From positions 1 to 6,571 of the forward strand of contig JAOPWG010000430.1 of the NCBI GenBank assembly GCA_025965775.1: 6,571 bases of DNA, in the 5' to 3' direction. This document shows, piece by piece, positions 1 to 6,274 of the stretch. Source of the DNA: Modestobacter sp. Lineage in GTDB: Bacteria; Actinomycetota; Actinomycetes; Mycobacteriales; Geodermatophilaceae. A model generated the notes under the pieces. The model was not told the origin of the DNA, ran no database searches, and saw only the letters and a list, made by a program, of their open reading frames with translations. A program made the position numbers and the translations under genes. How positions within the stretch are numbered: the first letter of the stretch is position 1; each line of letters starts with the position of its first letter.

Positions 1-744
1 GGGCGGGCGCTGATCGACCGGGAGCTCTACCTACCGCGGGCCTGGGTCGACGACCGGGAGCGGGCCCGTGCCGCCGGTATCGCCGATGAGGTCGGCTTCG
101 CCACCAAGCCCGAGCTGGCCCGCCGCATGCTCGCCCGGGCCCTGGACGCCGGGGTACCGCCCGGCTGGGTGTGCGCCGATGAGGTCTACGGGCAGGACAA
201 GCGGCTGCGGGTGTGGTGCGAGCAGCACGGCCTGCCCTACGTGCTGGCCACCCGCAGCAACGACACCGTCGCCACCGTCGACTGGCGCCAACGGCGGGTT
301 CGCGTGCTGATCGCCGAGCTGCCCGAGTCGGCCTGGCACCGCCGCTCGGCCGGCGCCGGCGCGCACGGCCTGCGCCTGTATGACTGGGCGCGGATCGAGC
401 TGCTGGCCGCGTTCGACCCCGGCTGGGCCCGGTGGGTGCTGGCCCGCCGCACCCTCCCCAAGATTTCTGAGGAGTCGGCCGAGCTGGCCTACTACGTCTG
501 CGCCGGCCCGGCGCACACCAGCCTCGAGCAACTCGTCACCGTGGCCGGCGGCCGCTGGCGGATCGAGGAATGCTTCGCCGCCGCCAAGAGCGAGGCCGGC
601 CTGGCCTCCTACCAGGTCCGCGACTACACCGCCTGGTACCGCCACATCACCCTCGCGATGCTCGCCCACGCCTACCTGTCGGCCACCCGCGCCACCGCGA
701 AAAAGGGGGGTCCGCAGCCGGAACCGGCCAGCTCATCGCCCTGA
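1..744 (+). CDS. IS701-family DDE transposase, 5'-partial and frameshifted
   Basis: This is the catalytic protein of the insertion sequence, which cuts the element's ends and joins them to target DNA. The frame is open from base 1, so the N-terminus and the first catalytic Asp lie outside the window. Visible landmarks are the family block CADEVYGQD (bases 172-198; the Asp at 178-180 is the likely second catalytic acid), a YVLATRSND strand, and WRIEECFAAAKSEAGL (from about 556), whose Glu residues include the probable third catalytic acid, followed by QVRDYTAWYRHITLAMLAHA. All fit IS701 transposases. After the TATAKKGG segment this frame ends in an atypical low-complexity tail (PQPEPASSSP) with a stop at 742-744. 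The expected family C-terminus instead lies in the -1 frame just downstream, so this ORF is either an inactivated product or the zero-frame product of a frameshifting gene. Family identity is near certain; functional status is uncertain. Confidence 0.85.
   Translation, partial: GRALIDRELYLPRAWVDDRERARAAGIADEVGFATKPELARRMLARALDAGVPPGWVCADEVYGQDKRLRVWCEQHGLPYVLATRSNDTVATVDWRQRRVRVLIAELPESAWHRRSAGAGAHGLRLYDWARIELLAAFDPGWARWVLARRTLPKISEESAELAYYVCAGPAHTSLEQLVTVAGGRWRIEECFAAAKSEAGLASYQVRDYTAWYRHITLAMLAHAYLSATRATAKKGGPQPEPASSSP
700..710 (+). other. A5G6 homopolymer run at the transposase frame break
   Basis: The run AAAAAGGGGGG followed by T contains, in the zero frame, the heptamer G GGG GGT, which has the X XXY YYZ form used for programmed -1 ribosomal slippage. 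The downstream frame rescued by a -1 slip is exactly the one encoding the conserved transposase tail. The run could be a programmed frameshift signal, a site of transcriptional slippage, a real one-base deletion, or a homopolymer sequencing error. Programmed frameshifting is known in several IS families (IS1, IS3, some IS5) but is not usual for IS701, so I lean towards deletion or error. Confidence 0.5.
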
Positions 745-887
745 CCGTGCCCGAACTGCGGCGCCTGCTCAACACCCTCATCCACACGCCGCGACCCGAC
801 CTCGACGCCGCCGCCGACTGGTCCTGGTGGCGCCGACGACGCCAAGCCCAAGCCCGCGCCGCCCACTACCGCGCCCGCAGAAAAGCC
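711..887 (+). pseudogene. Out-of-frame C-terminal tail of the IS701 transposase
   Basis: In the frame whose codons start at 711, the translation reads GQLIALTVPELRRLL, then a spacer, WSWWRRRRQAQARAAHYRARR. This is the usual C-terminus of IS701-family transposases (LTVPE.RRLL followed by W..WRR..Q..A...HY.RR). It is offset by -1 from the catalytic frame, and the offset falls at or next to the A5G6 run at 700-710. A single extra base in that run would join the two parts seamlessly (KKGG then SAAGTGQLIALT). In this frame there is no stop before the element's end: it reads across the inferred right terminus to 1124. One further -1 step near the AAAA at 881-884 would give an ending LPLQY and a stop (TAG, 911-913) formed by the target CTAG. 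Homology is clear; the exact C-terminus is not. Confidence 0.75.
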
Positions 888-893
888 CCGCCA

Positions 894-909
894 TACTGCC
901 GTTGCAGTA
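894..909. repeat. Inferred right terminal repeat of the IS701 element, with an internal palindrome
   Basis: TACTGC (894-899) and GCAGTA (904-909) are perfect inverted copies separated by CGTT. The sequence directly abuts CTAG (910-913). Position right after the transposase C-terminus and next to a family-type target site makes it the likely transposase-bound end. Comparison with the left end, which is outside the window, is needed to define the true terminal inverted repeat. Confidence 0.55.
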
Positions 910-913
910 CTAG
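910..913. repeat. CTAG target-site duplication (right copy)
   Basis: CTAG is the 4-bp target typical of IS701-family insertions, and here it sits exactly at the inferred element end. The partner copy should lie before the window. Its TAG also supplies an in-frame stop for one reading of the transposase end (LPLQY, stop) on the + strand, and, being palindromic, for a - strand frame arriving from the flanking DNA. Confidence 0.5.
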
Positions 914-954
914 GTGTCGTGACTGGACACGTTGTTCACGCGGCGAGCCGGCTG
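914..954. other. Short unassigned stretch between IS end and SDR remnant
   Basis: These 41 bases separate the inferred IS701 insertion point from the last recognisable SDR residues. On the - strand one frame reads RVNNVSSHDT and stops at the CTAG; I could not assign it to a family. It may be diverged SDR sequence or flanking DNA brought next to it by a deletion. Confidence 0.3.
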
Positions 955-1180
955 ATGGGTGGGTGACCTCCTCGGCGGTGTCCAGAGCGCCCAGTGGCCG
1001 GCGCCTCCGCGGGACCTGGGCAGCGGCCTCGGGGGCGTTCGCCGCGTCGAGCAGGCGGGCGACCCACAGGTGTCGACGGTATCGGGCCCCACGGCGTCGA
1101 CCCGGAATTCCCTCGGTCGCGTGATCGGCGGCCATGGCCACGGTCAGGGCGAGCACAGCGCCTTTGCTGGCGCTCTACAG
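955..1180 (-). pseudogene. Decayed short-chain dehydrogenase/reductase (SDR) C-terminal remnant
   Basis: Read on the - strand, the fragment begins HAL, stop, SASKGAVLALTVAMAADHA, which is the SDR active-site helix Y-x-x-x-K. The Lys codon is at 1163-1165, and the position of the catalytic Tyr is now TAG (1175-1177). The next part, ATEGI, is followed after a +1 step (near 1105) by RVDAVGPDTVDT (1104-1069), matching the SDR R-V-N-x-V-x-P-G-T-x-D-T segment. A missing base near 1067 returns to the first frame with WVARLLDAAN (1066 down), then PLGALDTAEEVTH, the SDR P-x-G-R-x-x-x-A-E-E-V block. The final strand and the G-x-x-x-x-V-D-G-G end are absent. The N-terminal Rossmann half is also gone: the remnant starts about 30 bases after the ATPase stop. 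It is clearly non-functional. Its original substrate cannot be read; the T-x-D-T-x-W-V-x-R-L-L-D pattern recalls sugar-type dehydrogenases of actinobacteria. Confidence 0.75.
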
Positions 1181-1208
1181 GGCGTGTCGGGCGCAGCCGC
1201 GGACCGGA

Positions 1209-4200
1209 TCAGCGCGCCGGACGCAGCCGGTCGACGAGCGCCGGCCCGACCTCCGCACTCACGGTCCCGGCGGCGGCCCAGCCGAGCACGATCAGCCAGG
1301 ACAGCGGATCCAAAGGCGTGCAGCCGAAGAACTGGCTCATCCCCGGGGTCTGGACGACGGCGAACAGCACGACCAGGGAGCCGGCGGCGGTCGCGAGCAC
1401 GAGCGGGCTCCTGCGCCCGGACCACGCGGTCTGGCCGAGCTGGCTCGCGATCAGCGCGGCCAGGCCCATCGTGCTCGCCCATCGGTAGGAACCGATGAGC
1501 CGACCTGTCGCCCACGCCCCGGTCGCCCCGACAGTCGTCGCGGCCCCCCGGACGAGCACCATGCGCCGGACGGCGTCGGTGAAGCCCCGCTGCGGGCCGG
1601 CCAGCAGGACGGGCGCCAGGGGGTGCCCCGCGAGCGGGCCCTCCCCGGAGTCCCCGGCGGCCGCCCGCGGAGTCGAGACGGCGACGGCCAACGCCGGGAA
1701 CATGTCGGTGAGCAGATTGACCAGCAGCAGTTGCCGGGTCCCGAGCGGGGCCCGGCCACCGAAGACGGTGCCCAGCACTGTGAAGGCGACCTCGCCGGCG
1801 TTCCCGCCCACGAGCACCGACACCGCCTCCCGGACCCGCGACCACATCGCCCGTCCCTCGGCGATGGCATCGACCAGCCGGGTGAGGTCCTGGTCGGTCA
1901 GCACCAGGTCGGCGGCGGTGCGCGCGGCCGGGGACTCGGCGCCCGAGACTCCCACCCCGACGTCGGCCAGCCGGATGGCGGCGGCGTCGTTGACGCCGTC
2001 CCCGGTCATCGCGAGGGTCGCCCCGGCCCGGCGGAGCGCGCCGACCAGGGTGACCTTCTGCTCCGGAGACAGCCGCGCGAAGACGGCCGCCGTCCGGACC
2101 ATCTCGGCACGTTCGGTGTCAGACGCCCGGGCCAGCTGGGCGCCGGTCATCACCCGGTCGGCGTCCGGGATGCCGGCCTGAGCGGCGATCGCGCCAGCCG
2201 TCTCCGGGTGGTCGCCGGTCGCGACGATCACGCGGACGCCCGCGGCCCGCAGCTGCTCGACGGCGGAGACGGACGAGGCGCCCAAGGTGTCGGCCAGGCC
2301 GACCAGCCCACGCAGGGTCAGGTCCTGCGCCGCGTCGTCGAGGTCCTCCGGCCGGCCGTCCACCACGCGGTCGGCGACCGCGAGGACTCGCAGCCCCTCA
2401 GCCGCCAGCTCCTGGACCCGCTGCTGGACGCCGTCCGGCTCGGTGCACCGTCGAAGGACGACCTCGGGCGCGCCCTTCACTACCAGGCGCCCGTCCCGGA
2501 CGACCGCGGAGAACCCGCGATCGGCGGCGAAGGGCAGACAGGCCTCCGGATCGCCGTCCCCGGCCATCCCCCGCTCGGTGGCGGCGGCGGCCACCGCCCG
2601 GTCCGTCTCGTGGGCGCGGTCGTCGCCTTGGGCCACGGCCGCGGCGGCCAGCCGGAGGACGTCGTCCTTCCCCGACTCGCCCTCTCCCGCGAACGGCACG
2701 AGGCGGACCACGCTCAGCCGGTTCTCGGTCAGCGTCCCGGTCTTGTCGAAACACACCGTATCCACGCGCCCGAGCGCCTCCAGCACCCGCGCGCTGCGCA
2801 CGACGGCACCCCGCTTGGACAGGCGCCGGGCCGCCGTCTGCTGCGCCACGGTGGCCACCAGCGGCAGCCCCTCGGGAACCGCGGCCACCGCGATGGCGAG
2901 CCCGGATCCGACGGCCTCGCGGAGCGGACGTCCCCACAGCACGCAGAGCGCGGTGACCACGCCACCGCCGGCGAGGGTCAGGGGCAGCACCGCACGGGTC
3001 AACTCCCCCAGCCGCGCCTGCGCGCCGGCCGGCGGCGCCGCCCCACCCGCCGCCCGCGCGGCACGACCCGCCTGTGTGGCGGACCCGACCGCGACGACCA
3101 CGGCGCGGCCCCGTCCGGCCACCACCGTCGTCCCGTCGAAGAGCATGCAGGTCCGGTCGGCGACCTCCGCCCCGGGCGTGGCCTCCACCGACTTGCAGAC
3201 CGACAGCGACTCGCCGGTGAGGTTGGACTCGTCCACCTCGAGGTCGACCACCGCCAGCAGCCGGGCGTCCGCGGCAAGGACGTCACCCGCCTGCACCTGG
3301 ATCACGTCCCCGACGCGCAGCGCGCTCCCCGGCACGTCCTCGCGACCGCCGTCCGTCTCACGGTGCACCGTGACGTCCTGCTCGAGCAACAGCGACTCCA
3401 GGGCAGTCTCCGCCCGCAGCCGCTGGACGCCGCTGATCAGCGCGTTGCCGACGGTCACGCTGCCGACCAGGACCGCGTCCGTCGACTCCCCCAGCACCGC
3501 AGTCGCCGCCGCGCCGGTGCCCAGGATCGGAGTCAGCGGGTCGGCGAGCTCGGCGGCGACCGTTCGGGCGAAGCGGGCCGGGACCCGGATCAGAGACAGC
3601 GCGGTCACCGCCCGGACGGGCGCCGGCACCGCCCGCCGCGGCGGCGGCTCGGCGGGCAGCTCCGACAGCCGCCGGAGCACGTCCTCGGGGTCGAGGGCAT
3701 GCCACGGCGTGTGCACCGACGGCGGCGGCGCTGGACGCCAGGCCAGCCGGACCGCCGTCCAGGCGCCGTCGAGCAGGCTGTACGTGGACGCCGTCTTGCC
3801 GGGGGTCATGGCCTTGCGCTGGCCGTAGCGGGGGCTGCCCACCGCGGCGAGCAACGCTCCGAGGACGTTGCCCGTGAGCGCGGTGCCGACCGAGCGCCGG
3901 CTGACCGCGCGGGCGACGACCGTCGCCGCCACGATGCGGCAGGCGTCCGCCAGCCCGGGCTGGGTCACCAGGTCGGCGCCCCACGCCGGGGAGCGCGACT
4001 CCCGGACCGGGGCCACGGCCACGTCGCCGGCCAGCAGCGCCGGCCCGTCGCCGGCGGAGACGACCAGCACGCCGTGGCCCTGTGTCTGGAGGCGGCGCAC
4101 GGTGTCCACGAGGGCCTCGTCGACGGGCAGCACCTCGTCAGCCGCTCCGGCGATCTCCCGCGTGCCGACGTGCGGGGACAAGAGGAGCCTGTGCCCGGCA

Positions 4201-5774
4201 TCGACGACGGTGGTGAGGAGCGCCTCCGCGTGCGGGTCAAGCTCGGCCGCGACGGTCACCTCACCGACCCGGCGGCGGCCCTGCAGGAGGGTCCGCACCT
4301 GGCCGCCCGGCGCGTCCGACGACTCCCGGGGAGGCCCGAGCCGCAGGGTCCCGGCTGCGCCGTTCCCGGCCGGCCCGTCGCCCTCCGCGGGTCCGGCGGT
4401 GCCGAGGAGGCGGGCGGCCGTCGTCCAGACGGCGGCGGTGTCCCAGCCCTCGGCATCGGCGCTGGCGTCGATGACGATCAGTGGTCCCGTGCACAGCGCG
4501 GCGGCGTCCACGACCACGGCGTCGATCCGGTCCAGCCGGCGATACGCCGAGCCGTCCATAGGCAGGATGCCGCGGCGGCACATGAGCAGATCGGCCACAG
4601 CGGCGAACGATTCACGGCCGAGGATCGCGGCCCTGGGCATCAGTGCCTTGAGCAGGTCCGCGGACCTGCCCGGACGACGGGTGAGGGGCAACAGCCCGAC
4701 CGCACCGCCCAGCGCTGCCGGACCGAGCCGGGCGCGGTAGGTCTCGACCGGGCCCCGGGGCAAGGGGCCGGGGCGCTCGCCCGGCGGTCGGAGCGGCTCG
4801 GAGGTGTCTTCCTCAGGTTCGGCCCGGCAGAGCTCCGACTCGCGCCGCCGCCACACCTGCCGCCGCGCCCGGGTCTCCAGCACCCGCTGGAGGGCGGCGG
4901 CCGCGTTGATGGCGGGCACCGAGGGACTCTGGGTGAAGGCGTGCAGGAGCGCGCTGGTCCCCGTGAACATCAGGTCGGTGCCCACCGGACCGATCCGCGC
5001 GTCGAGTCCGGACTTCAGCCACTGCTGGGAGTCCAGCAGCGCGACAGCGAGCGTCGCGTGGCGAGTCAGCGCCGGCAACGAAAGGACCTTGCCCACGAAG
5101 GCCACCCCGACCGCCGCGGTGTCGATCGCGGCATCGAGGACCGCGGCCAGCAGCGGTTCCAGGTCGGCCGGGTGGTCCGGGCGCTGGGGAAACACCTGCT
5201 TGCCGCCGCGGGCCTGCTCGATCGCGGTGACGACGCCGACTACCTCCTCGACGGAGACCCGCCGGTCGTCGATCCCGACGAGGACGCGGCCGACAACGTC
5301 GTTGACCGTCGCCCACTGGACGCCTTCGAGCCGCTCCAGCTGCCGGCGGAGGGCGCGGCGGACCTCAGGCTGCTCCTCCGCGGACGGCGCGGCGACCTCG
5401 ATGTGGACGTGTCCCCGGTCGGCCCACACCCGGCGGGTGTGCCTGGCCATCGGCGGTTCCAGCATGCCGCGTGCGACCTCGGCGAGATGCCGGACGTGGC
5501 CGTCCGGGATCGGGTCGGCCCCGGTGACCAGCGTGCCGACGGCGCGGGTTCCCGTGGCGGCCGCCTTCTTGGCGAGGTGAAGCGACTCGCCGGCCACCGC
5601 CGCGGTGCCGTCCGCAGCGGCCCGGGCCAGCCGGGTCGCCACGCGGGTCGGCTCCACGAGCAGTCCGGCGGTGAGGACGGCGGGCGCCGCGGCGAGGCCG
5701 GCACCGGTGACGGCCAGGCGCGCGAGGGTGCCGGCCGCGCTGCGGGCGGCCCCCGTCCGGCGGAGCAGTGCCAT
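1209..5774 (-). CDS. ctpI: CtpI-like cation-transporting P-type ATPase, 1521 residues, with degenerate N-terminal half
   Basis: This is an integral membrane pump that uses ATP, through a phospho-Asp intermediate, to move cations across the cell membrane. The C-terminal half is a complete P2A-type ATPase: TM1-2 about 746-783, actuator domain with TGES at 853-856, TM3 925-948, TM4 with VAAVPEGLP (PEGLP 967-971), phosphorylation motif DKTGTLT with D1010, nucleotide-binding KGAPE at 1100-1104, ATGDHPETA at 1185-1193, hinge TGDGVND at 1257-1263, then TM5-TM10 to the C-terminus. Residues 1-745 are unusual. A hydrophobic start (about 20-40) is followed by a ferredoxin-like, HMA-resembling segment without CxxC (about 112-188), weak membrane segments, then a P-domain look-alike in which VVVDAAALCTG (D423) replaces DKTGT and SAGDGPALLAGDVAV (573-587) replaces the hinge. 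Length and plan match mycobacterial CtpI (about 1630 residues). The start is supported by AGGGGA five bases upstream. The gene stands alone, divergent from the hemerythrin gene. The transported ion is unproven; residues favour Ca2+ or a similar divalent ion. The symbol is by resemblance. Confidence 0.88.
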   Translation of the reverse strand: MALLRRTGAARSAAGTLARLAVTGAGLAAAPAVLTAGLLVEPTRVATRLARAAADGTAAVAGESLHLAKKAAATGTRAVGTLVTGADPIPDGHVRHLAEVARGMLEPPMARHTRRVWADRGHVHIEVAAPSAEEQPEVRRALRRQLERLEGVQWATVNDVVGRVLVGIDDRRVSVEEVVGVVTAIEQARGGKQVFPQRPDHPADLEPLLAAVLDAAIDTAAVGVAFVGKVLSLPALTRHATLAVALLDSQQWLKSGLDARIGPVGTDLMFTGTSALLHAFTQSPSVPAINAAAALQRVLETRARRQVWRRRESELCRAEPEEDTSEPLRPPGERPGPLPRGPVETYRARLGPAALGGAVGLLPLTRRPGRSADLLKALMPRAAILGRESFAAVADLLMCRRGILPMDGSAYRRLDRIDAVVVDAAALCTGPLIVIDASADAEGWDTAAVWTTAARLLGTAGPAEGDGPAGNGAAGTLRLGPPRESSDAPGGQVRTLLQGRRRVGEVTVAAELDPHAEALLTTVVDAGHRLLLSPHVGTREIAGAADEVLPVDEALVDTVRRLQTQGHGVLVVSAGDGPALLAGDVAVAPVRESRSPAWGADLVTQPGLADACRIVAATVVARAVSRRSVGTALTGNVLGALLAAVGSPRYGQRKAMTPGKTASTYSLLDGAWTAVRLAWRPAPPPSVHTPWHALDPEDVLRRLSELPAEPPPRRAVPAPVRAVTALSLIRVPARFARTVAAELADPLTPILGTGAAATAVLGESTDAVLVGSVTVGNALISGVQRLRAETALESLLLEQDVTVHRETDGGREDVPGSALRVGDVIQVQAGDVLAADARLLAVVDLEVDESNLTGESLSVCKSVEATPGAEVADRTCMLFDGTTVVAGRGRAVVVAVGSATQAGRAARAAGGAAPPAGAQARLGELTRAVLPLTLAGGGVVTALCVLWGRPLREAVGSGLAIAVAAVPEGLPLVATVAQQTAARRLSKRGAVVRSARVLEALGRVDTVCFDKTGTLTENRLSVVRLVPFAGEGESGKDDVLRLAAAAVAQGDDRAHETDRAVAAAATERGMAGDGDPEACLPFAADRGFSAVVRDGRLVVKGAPEVVLRRCTEPDGVQQRVQELAAEGLRVLAVADRVVDGRPEDLDDAAQDLTLRGLVGLADTLGASSVSAVEQLRAAGVRVIVATGDHPETAGAIAAQAGIPDADRVMTGAQLARASDTERAEMVRTAAVFARLSPEQKVTLVGALRRAGATLAMTGDGVNDAAAIRLADVGVGVSGAESPAARTAADLVLTDQDLTRLVDAIAEGRAMWSRVREAVSVLVGGNAGEVAFTVLGTVFGGRAPLGTRQLLLVNLLTDMFPALAVAVSTPRAAAGDSGEGPLAGHPLAPVLLAGPQRGFTDAVRRMVLVRGAATTVGATGAWATGRLIGSYRWASTMGLAALIASQLGQTAWSGRRSPLVLATAAGSLVVLFAVVQTPGMSQFFGCTPLDPLSWLIVLGWAAAGTVSAEVGPALVDRLRPAR

Positions 5775-5779
5775 CGGCG

Positions 5780-5785
5780 TCCCCT
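5780..5785 (-). promoter_or_regulatory. Ribosome binding site of the ATPase gene
   Basis: On the - strand AGGGGA lies five bases before the ATG at 5774. This purine-rich match to the 16S anti-SD, together with the absence of a better start nearby, fixes the ATPase start codon. Confidence 0.6.
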
Positions 5786-5945
5786 GATATGGCTCTTCTC
5801 CCGGACGCTACGCCGCCCGGCCGGTCCCGGCCCGTCGTCGAGGACCGGGCATCCAGGAGCCGCTTCGGCGCGCGGCCACCACCCCGGCCGGTCGCCTCGC
5901 CGAAGCCGATCCGCGCTCGTCACGGCGCCTCGCTCCCGGTGCTGG
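5786..5945. other. Upstream region of the ATPase, no gene seen
   Basis: These 160 bases hold no convincing reading frame. They must contain the ATPase promoter on the - strand, but I see no clear -35/-10 pair. A GC-rich inverted repeat, CCGGTCC (5821-5827) and GGACCGG (5842-5848), lies 47-74 bases upstream of the start codon and could be an operator, but repeats of this size are common in such GC-rich DNA. Confidence 0.3.
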
Positions 5946-6206
5946 ATGCGTAGAGGTCGCCGGTGGCCTGACGCGCAGGAGCACCTCGTCTCCGCCGCCC
6001 GTGCTCTCTTCCGGTGGGCCATCGAGGACGAGTTGGTCACGAGCCGCCCGGCGCTGAAGGTCGAGAAGCCGAAGCGCCCCGACGGAAACCGGCACGCCTC
6101 GTCCCACGCCCACGCCCGCCAGTTGTTCGACGGACGGCAGGAGCGGCACCCACTCCCCTGCCAGCGAGGCGGTGACGGCCGACTCGGGCGGTCGCGCGCC
6201 CGCTGA
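5946..6206 (+). pseudogene. Tyrosine recombinase (phage-type integrase) fragment
   Basis: From about 5970 the + strand encodes HLVSAARALFRWAIEDELV, then TSRPALKVEKPKRPDGNRHA and HARQLFDG. This is the end of the SAM-like core-binding domain of tyrosine recombinases (the LR.FFRWA...L...NPA..V..PKRP.. helix pair), running into the linker where the catalytic domain should begin. Nothing after about 6130 resembles the catalytic domain (no R, H-x-x-R or Tyr motifs), and the frame ends at 6206 in unrelated arginine-rich sequence. Upstream the frame is open only because it is antisense to the ATPase; the integrase-like part seems to start abruptly near 5950, and the ATG at 5946 has no clear ribosome site. 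I read it as a truncated relic of an integrated element, not a gene. No tRNA gene or attachment repeat is visible beside it. Confidence 0.6.
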
Positions 6207-6274
6207 CCTCGGCGTCCACGCCAGCCGCAGACCCTGTCGTCCGTGAGTACGACGGCCGGCGTCCGGGTACGACA
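6207..6274. other. Intergenic DNA upstream of the 13-bp repeats
   Basis: No reading frame of interest is seen. GTACGAC occurs twice exactly 20 bases apart (6247-6253 and 6267-6273), with an inverted partial copy GTCGT at 6236-6240. The two-helical-turn spacing is operator-like but could be chance. Confidence 0.25.

Larger units (their letters stand above)
1..909 (+). mobile_element. IS701-family insertion sequence, right-hand portion
   Basis: The stretch holds the C-terminal two thirds or so of an IS701-type DDE transposase followed by a short non-coding end. The inferred right terminus is at 909: the last 16 bases (894-909) form a perfect inverted repeat (TACTGC, CGTT, GCAGTA), and the next four bases are CTAG. 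CTAG is the kind of 4-bp target that IS701-family elements duplicate on insertion. The left end, left inverted repeat and left CTAG copy lie before the window, so the boundary rests on one side only. The family assignment is firm; the exact end is an inference. Confidence 0.75.

Noticed and set aside
31..669. A 212-codon - strand frame antisense to the transposase.
   Set aside because: Gly/Ala/Pro/Val-rich shadow of the transposase codons; no motif.
914..1208. The ATPase-to-IS interval considered as another transposase remnant.
   Set aside because: The - strand motifs SASKGAVLALT, RVDAVGPDTVDT, WVARLLDAA and TAEEV fit an SDR enzyme in order and spacing, which explains the region better.
2287..3828. 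A second long + strand open frame (513 codons) inside the ATPase.
   Set aside because: Ser/Arg/Ala/Thr-rich product without motifs, fully overlapped by the conserved catalytic core on the other strand.
5849..5949. Inverted 8-mers GCATCCAG (5849-5856) and CTGGATGC (5942-5949), considered as element ends.
   Set aside because: Only 8 bp match, the flanks diverge, there is no target duplication, and a pair like this is expected by chance in a region of this size.
6185..6202. GC-rich hairpin CGGGCG/CGCCCG considered as a terminator.
   Set aside because: No T-run follows on either strand, six-base GC arms are common here, and no intact gene ends nearby.
1134..6206. A 1690-codon open frame on the + strand, antisense to the ATPase over its full length.
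   Set aside because: Its product is low-complexity (Arg, Gly, Pro, His, Gln-rich) with no domain. It exists because GC-rich third positions of the ATPase leave few stops in the opposite frame. Only its last part, past the ATPase, carries recognisable integrase-like sequence.
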